Origin: Thermococcus sp. LS1
Lineage (GTDB): Archaea; Methanobacteriota_B; Thermococci; Thermococcales; Thermococcaceae
Direction: 5' to 3'
Assembly (NCBI RefSeq): GCF_012027395.1
Contig: NZ_SNUJ01000001.1
Span: 248,001-312,000, forward strand
DNA: 64,000 nucleotides
Under the pieces are notes generated by a model. It ran no database searches, was not told the DNA's origin, and saw only the letters and a program-made list of their open reading frames with translations. Of this stretch, positions 1 through 8,247 are shown in pieces (position 1 is the first letter of the stretch; each line of letters opens with the position of its first letter). A program made the translations under genes and the position numbers.

Positions 1-362
1 GCGTGATTTTCTCTAGAGAGTACACAGTCGAAACTATGAGTGCTAGCGAGACCGAGAACTACTACGATGACAGGGCAGAAGTCAAGGCCTACCTCGGCGA
101 GCCAAATCTTCCGAACGCCTGGAGCAGCGTGGAGCCGAAGCTCCAAGCAGTGTCAGGGATTGGGGTGAAGATAACCCCTAATGATATCGAGGTAGGTCCC
201 GGAGAAAACGCGACCTTTGAGGTTAAAATAGACACCCATGGAGCCGTTCCAGGAAAAACCTACTACATCTACATAGTCGCCTTTGGGGAAAAGGGGTGGA
301 AGGGCTGGGCTGTGCTGGAAGTGAAGATCTGGATGGTAACAACCTCAAATTACAACCCCTAA
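1..362 (+). CDS. C-terminal end of a secreted or surface protein (5' truncated)
   Basis: The frame is open to the left window edge and stops with TAA at 360-362, so this is the tail of a longer gene; the GTG at position 3 is probably not the real start. The visible 119 residues end in a beta-rich module of about 60 residues (PNDIEVGPGENATFEV, then alternating hydrophobic strands rich in Tyr and Trp), which looks like the Ig/CARDB-like domain found at the end of archaeal surface proteins and secreted proteases. There is no C-terminal membrane anchor. It is convergent with tldD and overlaps it by 4 bp. The function of the full protein cannot be told from this piece. Confidence 0.6.
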   Translation, partial: VIFSREYTVETMSASETENYYDDRAEVKAYLGEPNLPNAWSSVEPKLQAVSGIGVKITPNDIEVGPGENATFEVKIDTHGAVPGKTYYIYIVAFGEKGWKGWAVLEVKIWMVTTSNYNP

Positions 363-1720
363 CGTAGCCCTCCTACAACGGCCCTCGTTAGAACGTGCGG
401 CCCGCCGTCGTCGACCGGAACCCACTGGCCCTTGCCGCAGTAGCCGGGGAACTCAACGGTCAGGTCATTCCCGATGGCGCGTATATTCCTCAGGACGTCG
501 AGTATCTTGCCGGATAGAGCGACATCACGAACCTGCTCCTTTATCTCGCCGTTCTCGATTATGTAGCCCTCTTTAGCTCCAAAGGTGAACGTCCCGTTGG
601 CGGTATCAACCTCACCGCCCTTGTCGCCTATCATGTAGAGGCCACGCTTAACCTCGCTCAGCATCTCCTCAAAGCTCCAGTCTCGGGGTTCAACGTAGGT
701 GTTGGACATCCTCACGAGGGGCTGGTAGCTGTAGCCCTGGGCCCTGCCGTGACCATTAGGCTCTAAACCCAAAACTGCCGCTGTCTCTCTGTCGTTGAGG
801 TAGTTAAGGAGAACGCCGTTCTTGATTATCTCCACGCGCTTCGCCCTGATTCCCTCGTCGTCGTAGATGTAGGAGCCGAACTTGCCGGGCAGAGTTGGGT
901 CGTCAACGACGGTGAGCTCCTCCACGGCTATTCTCTCACCGAGCCTCCCCGTCAGGATGCTCTCGCCTGTCTTTATAGCATCTGCCTCGGCCGCATGACC
1001 CAGGGCCTCGTGGATGAAGACACCTGTAAGCTCAGGATCCATTATCATGTCAAACTCCCCCGAGGGAGGGGACTTCGCGCTGAGCAGGGAGATGGCCTTC
1101 TCCCTCACAAAGGCCGTCCAGCGGGTCAGATCAACTCCTTCAACCAATTCCCAGCCGGCTGCTCCCCCGAAGCTCTTCCAGTACTGCTGCATCTCGCCGT
1201 TGCCTTTGGCCGTGACCGAAAAGCTCAGCCTTATCCTCGGAACCACCGTCTCTATCTCACTCCCGAGGGAGTTGAAGTACAGCTGCTCCTTTAGGCCGTC
1301 TCCATAGGAAACGCTCCTGTTTGAAATGGAATCTCCTTTAAGGAGTGAATCAACCTCCTTGACAAGAGAAAGCTTGTCCTCGATGTCAACGTCCAAAAAA
1401 GATTGCTTGACCTTTATCTCCGCCCTGTCTTTTACTGGATCGCCAAGGTATATCCTCGAGTCACCCTTCGAGAGCTTCGCTATTTTCATGGCAGTTTCTA
1501 TCGCCTTCTCCACCCTGCTCATGTCGTTGGCGCTCGAGAAGCCCCAGGCCCCATTGAAGGCCCTCACTCCGATGCCTATTTCGGTGTTGAGGGCAAGCTC
1601 CTCGAGCTGAGAGTTCTGCATGGTGAGGTGTGAGGCGGTGACCTTGGTTATCCGTATTTCATAATATAATATACCGTAACGTCTCGCCAGCTCCTCAGCT
1701 TTTCTCATCAATCTCTCCAT
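359..1720 (-). CDS. tldD: TldD/PmbA family metalloprotease
   Basis: Homologue of TldD, the metalloprotease that with TldE/PmbA degrades unfolded or modified peptides in the cytoplasm. The zinc-site motif HEALGH lies at about residues 237-242 and is followed by AEAD; the C-terminal signature has GYCGKGQ, whose Cys is a metal ligand in the family. The 453-aa length is normal for TldD. The frame extends 21 codons further upstream, but I place the start at ATG 1720, preceded by GGTGA at 5 nt; the upstream codons run through the TATA-like promoter shared with the divergent HTH gene. No TldE partner is seen in the window. Confidence 0.93.
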   Translation of the reverse strand: MERLMRKAEELARRYGILYYEIRITKVTASHLTMQNSQLEELALNTEIGIGVRAFNGAWGFSSANDMSRVEKAIETAMKIAKLSKGDSRIYLGDPVKDRAEIKVKQSFLDVDIEDKLSLVKEVDSLLKGDSISNRSVSYGDGLKEQLYFNSLGSEIETVVPRIRLSFSVTAKGNGEMQQYWKSFGGAAGWELVEGVDLTRWTAFVREKAISLLSAKSPPSGEFDMIMDPELTGVFIHEALGHAAEADAIKTGESILTGRLGERIAVEELTVVDDPTLPGKFGSYIYDDEGIRAKRVEIIKNGVLLNYLNDRETAAVLGLEPNGHGRAQGYSYQPLVRMSNTYVEPRDWSFEEMLSEVKRGLYMIGDKGGEVDTANGTFTFGAKEGYIIENGEIKEQVRDVALSGKILDVLRNIRAIGNDLTVEFPGYCGKGQWVPVDDGGPHVLTRAVVGGLR

Positions 1721-1793
1721 GCTCTCACCGGAGGACATAAAAGGGAGAGCATTTATATTCGTTCCTATAGAGGGATGAACCACAAGAGTTTAA
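1721..1793. promoter_or_regulatory. Divergent promoter between tldD and the HTH gene
   Basis: A 73-bp gap between divergent genes contains the AT-rich element ATTTATATTC at about 1750-1759, readable as a TATA box on either strand, and GGTGA for tldD at 1725-1730. The encoded HTH protein is a plausible regulator of its own promoter and of tldD, but no clear operator palindrome is visible. Confidence 0.5.
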
Positions 1794-2312
1794 GTGTTGG
1801 ACATGGAGAGGCGTAATGAAATCCTCCACCACATCCAAAGCAAACCCGGAATAACCTTCAGAGAACTGGCAAGAGAGCTGGGAGTAGGAATAGGCGACCT
1901 GCAATACCACCTCCACAGACTGGAGAAGGAAGGCAGAATTTTTTCAAAAAAGCTCGGCAAGAGGCGCTACATCTTCCCCAGGGGCTTCGAGAAGGAGTAC
2001 CAGAAGCTCGTCATAGCGATATCAACGGAAACGAGAAGGAAAATCCTGCTCCTCCTCATGGAGGGATCTATGGGACAGAGCGAGATAGCAAAGCGCCTGA
2101 ACCTCAGCCAGCCGACGGTGAGCTACCACATGGGGGAGCTGGTGAAGCTCGGGATAGTTGAGGCAAGGCGAGAGGGAAAGAACGTGATATACACCCTCTC
2201 CTACGATCCCGCGATAATAGCACGCGTAATAAGGGACTACCGCCCAAGCCTCTGGGAGAAGCTTGCCGACAGCCTGATAGACCTGCTCACAAGCGTGGGT
2301 GATGAGGAATGA
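1794..2312 (+). CDS. Transcriptional regulator with two winged-helix domains
   Basis: A 172-aa protein with two ArsR/MarR-like winged helix-turn-helix units. The first is at about residues 8-60 (FRELARELGVGIGDLQYHLHRLE). The second is at about 75-140 (SEIAKRLNLSQPTVSYHMGEL, then a wing with RREGKNVIYTL). The tandem arrangement is common in archaeal regulators, and no ligand-binding domain is present. GTG 1794 and ATG 1803 are both possible starts. It is divergent from tldD and overlaps the next small membrane gene by 4 bp, so the two are probably cotranscribed. The target genes are unknown; autoregulation is an inference. Confidence 0.8.
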   Translation: MLDMERRNEILHHIQSKPGITFRELARELGVGIGDLQYHLHRLEKEGRIFSKKLGKRRYIFPRGFEKEYQKLVIAISTETRRKILLLLMEGSMGQSEIAKRLNLSQPTVSYHMGELVKLGIVEARREGKNVIYTLSYDPAIIARVIRDYRPSLWEKLADSLIDLLTSVGDEE

Positions 2313-2563
2313 TTGAGACCGTCCTAGCGATTGTAGCAATAATCCTTGCCCTGGCTTTAGCCGGGGTGTCGCTCATAGCCTACAGGAAGAGCCACCTCCG
2401 CGCGGCGCTCTATCTTATAATTGCCTTCCTCCTGCTGGCGATAAAGAAAATACTGGAGGCACTTCACCTAGCCGCGTGGATAGAGAGAGACGTAAGCATA
2501 GCCGTAGGCGGACTGGAGGTAATCGTCCTGCTCCTCTTTGTCCTGGCAATATGGAAGCGTTAG
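2309..2563 (+). CDS. Small membrane protein coupled to the HTH regulator
   Basis: An 84-aa hydrophobic protein with three predicted membrane helices (about 3-24, 30-50 and 62-82) and short basic or acidic linkers. Its ATG overlaps the stop of the HTH gene (ATGA), which points to translational coupling. Small membrane proteins of this layout often accompany archaeal HTH regulators, and a role as membrane partner or sensor is possible, but nothing in the sequence proves it. It overlaps the convergent Usp gene by 4 bp. I do not recognise a characterised family. Confidence 0.7.
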   Translation: MIETVLAIVAIILALALAGVSLIAYRKSHLRAALYLIIAFLLLAIKKILEALHLAAWIERDVSIAVGGLEVIVLLLFVLAIWKR

Positions 2564-3009
2564 CGGACGATCATGACAGGCGGCTCTATGGCGCCAACGA
2601 CCTCCTCAAGCAGGCTTCCTATTCTCGTCTTTCCGCTCCTTCCGTAGGCCCCCATGACAACGAGGCCATACTTCCCGGAGTTTGCCTCCTCAAGGATTTT
2701 CTCCTTCGCGTTCCCCTCCACTATCCTGAATGAGCAGTTTATCCCTTCCTGGTGGCAGAGCTCGAGGAGGTTCGTCATTATGTCCCTTATGCTCTTCTTC
2801 ATTTCCCTCCAGATTTCCTCCTCGAACTTCTGGACGTTCTTCAAATCCTGGCTCAGCATGCCCATGTTGAAAGCCAGGGCCTTTGCCTCCCTTTTATCGA
2901 GAACCGAGAAGAGGGTGACCTTACCCTTCTTTTTCTTGGCTATCGCGATAGCATGAAGCGCCGCCTTCTGACTCCACTTTGAGCCATCAACGAGCACGAG
3001 TATCTTCAT
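2560..3009 (-). CDS. Universal stress protein (UspA-like), single domain
   Basis: A 149-aa Usp fold. The N-terminal strand ILVLVDGS supplies the nucleotide-binding Asp, and the C-terminal segment VVMGAYGRSGKTRIGS resembles the GxxG-x(n)-G[ST] ATP-binding loop, followed by PVMIVR. It sits 3 bp after the ArsB/NhaD-type transporter gene on the same strand, and another Usp gene lies just before that transporter, so the three probably form one operon. A regulatory or stress role connected to the transporter is an inference from this context. Confidence 0.88.
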   Translation of the reverse strand: MKILVLVDGSKWSQKAALHAIAIAKKKKGKVTLFSVLDKREAKALAFNMGMLSQDLKNVQKFEEEIWREMKKSIRDIMTNLLELCHQEGINCSFRIVEGNAKEKILEEANSGKYGLVVMGAYGRSGKTRIGSLLEEVVGAIEPPVMIVR

Positions 3010-3012
3010 CGT

Positions 3013-4290
3013 TCACACCCCTATGTACCTAATCCAGAGCAGCCCCATGCCAGCAGCAACCGTTGTGAACATTATGACCAGGCCTATCTTCAGGAAGTCC
3101 ATGAAGGTGATTTTCACTCCCTCGCGGGAGGCTATACCAAGGACGACTATGTTGGCGGAGGCACCTATGGCCGTGCCGTTGCCTCCGAGACACGCACCCA
3201 AGCTTAAAGCCCACCAGAGGGGATACACGTCCATCGAGGTTCCCATCGACTTTATGAGTGGTATCATGGCGGCCGTCAGCGGAATATTGTCTACTACAGC
3301 CGACGCTATCGCCGAGAACCAGGTCACCATCACGAGTGCCTGGCCGGTTGTGTGAACGTAGCCCAAAAGCCACTGGGCGACATTATCTATAACGCCGGTT
3401 TCCACGAGGGAGCCAACTATTATGAACAGCCCCATGAAGAAGAATATCGCCGTCCACTCGATCTTTTCGAGTATCTCCGTGGGCTCCATCCTGCTCCACA
3501 TGAGCAGAACCGAGGCTCCGGTAAGGGCAACGACGGCCGGCGGTATCTCCAGCCTGTCATGGACGAAGAAGAGCAGGACGACGCCAATTATCACGGTCAC
3601 AGACTTTTTGAAAAGGGCGTAGTCCCTTATGGCCTCGTCCTCCCTCAGCCTCTCAATGGTGGAAAGAATCCTCTCCCTCTTCGCCCTGCTGGTCTTCATC
3701 TCATTCCTGTAGGCGATGTAGATTATTCCAAGCGCGATGGCCAGATCGATGGCAGCTATTGGCCCCATGTTCAGGAGGAATTCGGTAAAACTCAGCCCTG
3801 CCGCGGAGCCTATCATTATGTTCGGTGGGTCTCCAATGAGCGTCGCCGTTCCGCCTATGTTGGAGGCGAATATCTCCGCCAGGAGGAACGGGATTGGGTT
3901 AACGTCCATGAGGCGGGTTATGTAGAGGAGCATCGGGGTGAGCAGCAAAACCGTCGTGACGTTATCGAGGACAGAGCTTACAAGAGCTGTGACAAATGAA
4001 AACAGGATCAGGACTTTCATCGGACTTCCTTTTGCAAACTTGGCTGTTTTTATCGCTATGAACTCGAAGAGACCGCTCGCCTTGGCAGTGTTGACGATTA
4101 TCATCATGCCTATGAGAAGGAGAAGCGTTCCAAGGTCAAGATACTCCGGGAGCCTCTCCCAGGGGACAATACCCAGGAAGAGAACTATCGAGGCCCCGAA
4201 AAGTGCCGCCACAGTTCTGTGAACTCTCTCGCTGATTATAAGCGCATATGTAAAGAGGAACACTGCAACCGCTATGATCACCTGATTCAT
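3013..4290 (-). CDS. ArsB/NhaD-type ion transporter (ion transporter superfamily)
   Basis: A 425-aa integral membrane protein with about 11-12 helices. It has the two inverted-repeat signatures of the superfamily: SSVLDNVTTVLLLTP followed by NIGGTATLIGDPPN, and SAVVDNIPLTAAMIP followed by LGGNGTAIGASAN. The family includes arsenite efflux ArsB, Na+/H+ antiporter NhaD and anion permeases; the substrate cannot be assigned from sequence. GTG and ATG codons lie upstream in frame, but GGTGAT ends 4 nt before ATG 4290, so I start there. It lies between two Usp genes with gaps of 9 and 3 bp. Confidence 0.88.
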   Translation of the reverse strand: MNQVIIAVAVFLFTYALIISERVHRTVAALFGASIVLFLGIVPWERLPEYLDLGTLLLLIGMMIIVNTAKASGLFEFIAIKTAKFAKGSPMKVLILFSFVTALVSSVLDNVTTVLLLTPMLLYITRLMDVNPIPFLLAEIFASNIGGTATLIGDPPNIMIGSAAGLSFTEFLLNMGPIAAIDLAIALGIIYIAYRNEMKTSRAKRERILSTIERLREDEAIRDYALFKKSVTVIIGVVLLFFVHDRLEIPPAVVALTGASVLLMWSRMEPTEILEKIEWTAIFFFMGLFIIVGSLVETGVIDNVAQWLLGYVHTTGQALVMVTWFSAIASAVVDNIPLTAAMIPLIKSMGTSMDVYPLWWALSLGACLGGNGTAIGASANIVVLGIASREGVKITFMDFLKIGLVIMFTTVAAGMGLLWIRYIGV

Positions 4291-4299
4291 CGGCATCAC

Positions 4300-4845
4300 C
4301 TAATAGATTATCGTCGGCTTAACCACGTGCTGGACTATCTTGAGGACGACCGGGCTGAGCGGGGACATCTTGGTTATCTCCGAGCCATAGCCTCGCGAGA
4401 TCACAAGGAGGTCAAACTCTTCGGCGAGTTTGATAACGGCGTCGCTCTTGCTCCCAAATATGTGCCTCTTGCTTACCCTCAGACCGATATCATCCAGGCC
4501 AGACGCTATCTCCGCGAGCATCTTCTCCCCCAGCGTCCTTTCAGCTATCTTCAGTTTCTCGGCCTCAAGCTTTCCGAGGGTCTGCTCAATCATTCTGAAT
4601 GCCATGCTCTCAGAGACATAAACAAGTGTAACTGACGCCCCAGCGTAGGCCTCAAGCGTTTCGTAGAGCTCGGGTGGAATCTCATGGGCAAAGCGGTCAA
4701 TGGGAATCAGAATCGAGTTTATCTCCGGAAGAACGAACTCCTCAGGCAGGAGAAGAAACTCCCGATAGCGCTTCGCTATCTCCTCGTACCTGTCGCCCGC
4801 GATGTTCTTGAACTTCTTCGCGATGAGTTTGCTGAAGATGTCCAT
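4300..4845 (-). CDS. Universal stress protein-like, upstream of the transporter
   Basis: A 181-aa protein. The first 45 residues are helical and basic, followed by a Usp core beginning SILIPIDRF and ending in DLLVISRGYGSEI...SPVVLKIVQ. The usual GxxG-x(n)-GS loop is degenerate, so ATP binding is doubtful. The frame extends 24 codons upstream, but ATG 4845 is preceded by GGGGGTGG and gives the better start. It is the first gene of the usp-transporter-usp operon. A role in sensing or modulating the transporter is an inference only. Confidence 0.75.
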   Translation of the reverse strand: MDIFSKLIAKKFKNIAGDRYEEIAKRYREFLLLPEEFVLPEINSILIPIDRFAHEIPPELYETLEAYAGASVTLVYVSESMAFRMIEQTLGKLEAEKLKIAERTLGEKMLAEIASGLDDIGLRVSKRHIFGSKSDAVIKLAEEFDLLVISRGYGSEITKMSPLSPVVLKIVQHVVKPTIIY

Positions 4846-4962
4846 AGCCACCCCCAACCTGGGAGGATAAAGAGGTGATTTAAGCTTTTTGCCGCCCATT
4901 TTAGAGGGTTGAACCACAAACGCTTTATTATGCCTTAACGAGCTAAAATCCGGGTGAGAAAA

Positions 4963-6882
4963 ATGAAAAAGGCAGTAGTCTCGCTGCTAATACTAATGCT
5001 TCTGCTGCCGTTCGCGTCCTTCACAGCAGCTCAATGTCCCAGTGAAGGGCACACGGTGGTTCTCAAAGCTCCAGCCGTTTCAAGGACTGCCGAGGGAGAG
5101 CTCGTTGGTGTTGCCACGGACTTCGTCATAACCGTCGCCCCGGGAAGCGGACACGTCTATGTCGAGACGTGGCCGTTGGCGGAAGTGGACATGCAGGCGA
5201 GCGCGAGACTTGCGGCGCAGATAGCCGGAAAGGTTCTAGGCGTTGACATGAGCAAGTACGACGTTTTCATTCAGATAAAGGCCGATTCTCCAATCATAGG
5301 CGGCCCCTCAGCGGGAGGAACTATGACCGTCGGAATAATCGCGGCCCTTGAGGGCTGGCAGGTCAACCCGAAGGTCATGATGACGGGCATGATAAACCCC
5401 GACGGAACCATAGGGCCCGTTGGCGGGATACTTGAAAAGGCCGCCGCCGCTCATGACGTCGGTGCGGAGGTATTTCTCATTCCCCAAGGCCAGAGGATTC
5501 AGTACGTTGAAGAGACCCAGAAGAGAGAGATTGGGGGAATAGTCGAGATAAACACCCAGACCAAGAAGGTCGACGTCGTCGAGTACGCCAAGGAGCGCTG
5601 GGGCCTTCAGGTAATCGAGATTAAAGACATTTACGACGCCGTTTACTACTTCACCGGCCACAGAATTCCGAGGCCAGAGGCTCCGGCCTACGTCAAGATA
5701 GACACCTCATTCCTCAGGGACGATGCTCTGAAGGACTACGAGAACACAACTGCCTACTACCAGGAGACCCTGGAGAGGCTGAAGAAGAGCGACGTGAACT
5801 ACGCGACTTACACGACCCTTATGGAGGCCCTCAACGAGGCCGCTGGAATACTGAACCAGTCAAAGAGCGCTCTCGACGACGGAAGGTACTACACCACCCT
5901 CAGCAAGGACTTCCAGGCGAGGATAATAATCCGCCACGTGGACTGGTACCTGGGTGTTAAGGGTCCTGAGGACGTCCAGAAGATTCTGAAAACCGTGGAT
6001 TCCCAGATAAACGCCTCCGAGAGGATAGTCTCCAACGTCACGATAAGGGGCACTACGATGCTCCAGGCGGTGGCCGCCGCCGAGGAGAGGGTTGAGCAGG
6101 CAAAGAGCATACTCGACGAGGCCTGGAAGTACTACTACAGCAATGACTACTGGAATGCCGTTGGGGATGCCGCCTTTGCGTATGAGAGGGCAAAGACAGC
6201 CGTATTCTGGGCCCGGCTCGGCGAGAGATTCGCGGGCAACGAAGTCATAAGCAGGGAAATAGTCAGGACCACGGCGAGGGACTACATAGACAGCTCGAAC
6301 CTAATAGTCACCTACATTGAATCCATGTACGGCGACGTCATAGGCAACGACCTCACCCAGAGCATCATCCAGGCGGAGCAGTACTACGAGGACGGAAAAT
6401 ACTCCGCGGCGCTCTTCACAGCAATGGAGGCGCGCGTCAGGGCTGAGGTCTTCCTCGACACGCTGGGCATAGACAACCAGACGATACTTCTCGACAAACT
6501 TCAGGGAATGAAAAACGACGCCAGGACTGCCATAGGGCTGGCGCAGAGCCAGGGAGTAACGCCCATCCTTGCGATAGCCTACTACGAATTCGCCGAGAGC
6601 TACGAGGAGAACGGAAGCCCCGAGGACATTCAGACGGCGATGATATTCTACATGTACGCAAAGGAAACCGCGGGGCTCTTCCTCAGCGCGCCACCGACAC
6701 CAGTGAGCGTTCCGCAGGACAACACCACGGGCATTCCCCAGATAGTGATTCCGACCTCAACGGACTCCAAAACTGCAACGGACTCAGCAACGTCAACATC
6801 AAAGGCTCTAAGCGACGGACTGGTAATAGCGCTCCTCGTTGGAGCGTTCATCGTCGGAGCGGCCGTTGGTAAAAAGCTATGA
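4963..6882 (+). CDS. Secreted, membrane-anchored Lon-like (S16) serine protease
   Basis: A 639-aa protein. It has a signal peptide (about residues 1-24), a Lon-type S16 domain without an AAA+ module, a long helical C-terminal region (about 230-600), a Ser/Thr-rich linker and a C-terminal membrane helix ending GAAVGKKL. The catalytic Ser lies in GGPSAGGT at about residue 116, and the partner Lys is about residue 159 in GGILEKAAAA. An ATP-independent protease on the outer face of the membrane is implied; the helical region may act in substrate recognition or assembly. GGTGA at 4953-4957 selects ATG 4963 over the in-frame GTG 4954. A TATA-like CTTTATTA lies at about 4922-4929. Substrates are unknown. 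Confidence 0.87.
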   Translation: MKKAVVSLLILMLLLPFASFTAAQCPSEGHTVVLKAPAVSRTAEGELVGVATDFVITVAPGSGHVYVETWPLAEVDMQASARLAAQIAGKVLGVDMSKYDVFIQIKADSPIIGGPSAGGTMTVGIIAALEGWQVNPKVMMTGMINPDGTIGPVGGILEKAAAAHDVGAEVFLIPQGQRIQYVEETQKREIGGIVEINTQTKKVDVVEYAKERWGLQVIEIKDIYDAVYYFTGHRIPRPEAPAYVKIDTSFLRDDALKDYENTTAYYQETLERLKKSDVNYATYTTLMEALNEAAGILNQSKSALDDGRYYTTLSKDFQARIIIRHVDWYLGVKGPEDVQKILKTVDSQINASERIVSNVTIRGTTMLQAVAAAEERVEQAKSILDEAWKYYYSNDYWNAVGDAAFAYERAKTAVFWARLGERFAGNEVISREIVRTTARDYIDSSNLIVTYIESMYGDVIGNDLTQSIIQAEQYYEDGKYSAALFTAMEARVRAEVFLDTLGIDNQTILLDKLQGMKNDARTAIGLAQSQGVTPILAIAYYEFAESYEENGSPEDIQTAMIFYMYAKETAGLFLSAPPTPVSVPQDNTTGIPQIVIPTSTDSKTATDSATSTSKALSDGLVIALLVGAFIVGAAVGKKL

Positions 6883-8154
6883 ATAGCCCGCGGGGAGGGC
6901 CTTCACTCCCCTCTTCTTTAACAGCTCAACCTCCCATTCTGCAAGACTCGGGCAGACTGTACAGCCCAGACGGTAGAAGCCTTCGTAATACAGTGGGTGC
7001 AGCTCGAAACCGCGCATGATGATGAAGAGCTGAACCATCATTCCGCTCCAGAACTTGATGGGCATGACCTCAAGGAACTTTCCGAGGATATCGTTCTTCC
7101 TCTCGATGACCGGAGGTTTAAGCCTCCTCCTTGCGCTCTCCCCGTCGCGGTCGCCGACCACCAGAAGCGGCCTCTCAAACTCACCTGCCGCTTTGTAGAG
7201 TGCCTCCACCTTTTTTCTCGTGCACCAGCGGTCCCTGTGGGTCGGCATGCCGAACTCATCGAGCGGCATCGGAACATCTACGCGGACTAAGTTGATTTTA
7301 AGTTTTCTGGCGAGCTTCTCAACGTATTCATCCGTGAGCGGCATCTCGTATTCCATTCTGACGTAGATAGCCGTGACGTCCTTGAAGACCTCGCTGGCCA
7401 GTATCAGTGTGGCAGTCGAGTCTTTCCCACCGCTCCATGGGACGATGATGTCATAATCCTCAAACTGCCGCAGGAAGGCCTTGCTCGCCTCTGCAAAGGC
7501 ATCAATGTAATCCCGGTTGAGCTCTATTAGACTCTCAAGGGAAACGTCCTCTGGACATGGACATCTCCAGAGAACCTCAGTCGGAACGCCGAGCTTTTTG
7601 CTGACCTCGGCAACTTTGTTCGGACCGGAGAAGTAGACCTCCTGGTTCATTAGTTTTCTAAGAACGAGGGAGTTTTCTCCCAGCTCAACGTCGAGAATGC
7701 CTTTCATCGCCTTTCTAAAGTCCTCGCCGAGAGCCAGGTAGATGTCGTAGTCGGGGTTTATCTCGATGCCGAAGGGATTATCCGGATTGAGCCTGTAAGC
7801 GCCACTCCACTCGATTCCAAGTCTGAATCTGGCCTTTATCTCCTCCAGGTGGCCGTAGAGCTCATCGACGCGCATGTTTCTGACGCGCTTGGTTCTCAAG
7901 AGCCAAACGTAGAAGGGCTTTCCAGTCTCGCGAAGGATCGGCAAAACATCTTCCATCAAATCCTTCTCCTTCTCGCCGAAGAGCAGAATAGGAATGTAGG
8001 GGTCCCTCAGGAGTTCTTTGAGGACATTCTCAACCTCCCCAAGAGTCCTTCCGCCGCCGAGGCCCGAAACCTTTAGAAAACTCCCGTAGTTGCGCTCGTT
8101 TATGTACTGAAGGGCTTTGGCGTCTTTCCTTGCCCTGGCCATCACGTGGAACAT
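6877..8154 (-). CDS. PAPS reductase/adenine nucleotide alpha-hydrolase family protein
   Basis: A 425-aa protein with the PP-loop WSGGKDST at about residues 240-247, the ATP-pyrophosphatase signature shared by PAPS reductases and thiolation enzymes. Two Cys pairs (RCPC at about 197-200 and GCTVCPS near the C-terminus) could bind Fe-S or zinc. The extra N-terminal 190 residues are typical of the larger archaeal members, not of bacterial CysH, so the exact reaction is not assignable: sulfonucleotide reduction or RNA/cofactor thiolation are both possible. A TATA-like TTTTAAGC lies about 25 nt before ATG 8154, suggesting a leaderless message. It overlaps the S16 gene end by 6 bp. Confidence 0.8.
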   Translation of the reverse strand: MFHVMARARKDAKALQYINERNYGSFLKVSGLGGGRTLGEVENVLKELLRDPYIPILLFGEKEKDLMEDVLPILRETGKPFYVWLLRTKRVRNMRVDELYGHLEEIKARFRLGIEWSGAYRLNPDNPFGIEINPDYDIYLALGEDFRKAMKGILDVELGENSLVLRKLMNQEVYFSGPNKVAEVSKKLGVPTEVLWRCPCPEDVSLESLIELNRDYIDAFAEASKAFLRQFEDYDIIVPWSGGKDSTATLILASEVFKDVTAIYVRMEYEMPLTDEYVEKLARKLKINLVRVDVPMPLDEFGMPTHRDRWCTRKKVEALYKAAGEFERPLLVVGDRDGESARRRLKPPVIERKNDILGKFLEVMPIKFWSGMMVQLFIIMRGFELHPLYYEGFYRLGCTVCPSLAEWEVELLKKRGVKALPAGYS

Positions 8155-8189
8155 AGAAAAAGATTTTAGGGGAAGCTTAAAACCTTTGC

Positions 8190-8247
8190 CGCCGATGACG
8201 AGAACTCCTTGGACTGAGCCGTGATGAAGACCGGTTTCCTGAGGCTA
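8190..8247 (+). ncRNA. Box C/D guide sRNA (2'-O-methylation guide)
   Basis: A canonical archaeal double-guide layout on the plus strand: box C ATGACGA at 8195-8201 (one mismatch to RTGATGA), box D' CTGA at 8214-8217, a 3-nt gap, box C' GTGATGA at 8221-8227 (perfect), and box D CTGA at 8239-8242. The guides are 12 nt (8202-8213) and 11 nt (8228-8238), both of the length expected for L7Ae/Nop5/fibrillarin particles. By the D+5 rule the targets would be an A (D' guide) and a C (D guide). rRNA or tRNA is the likely target class; I cannot search for the site. Its 3' end touches the stop of the M20 gene. Confidence 0.78.
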
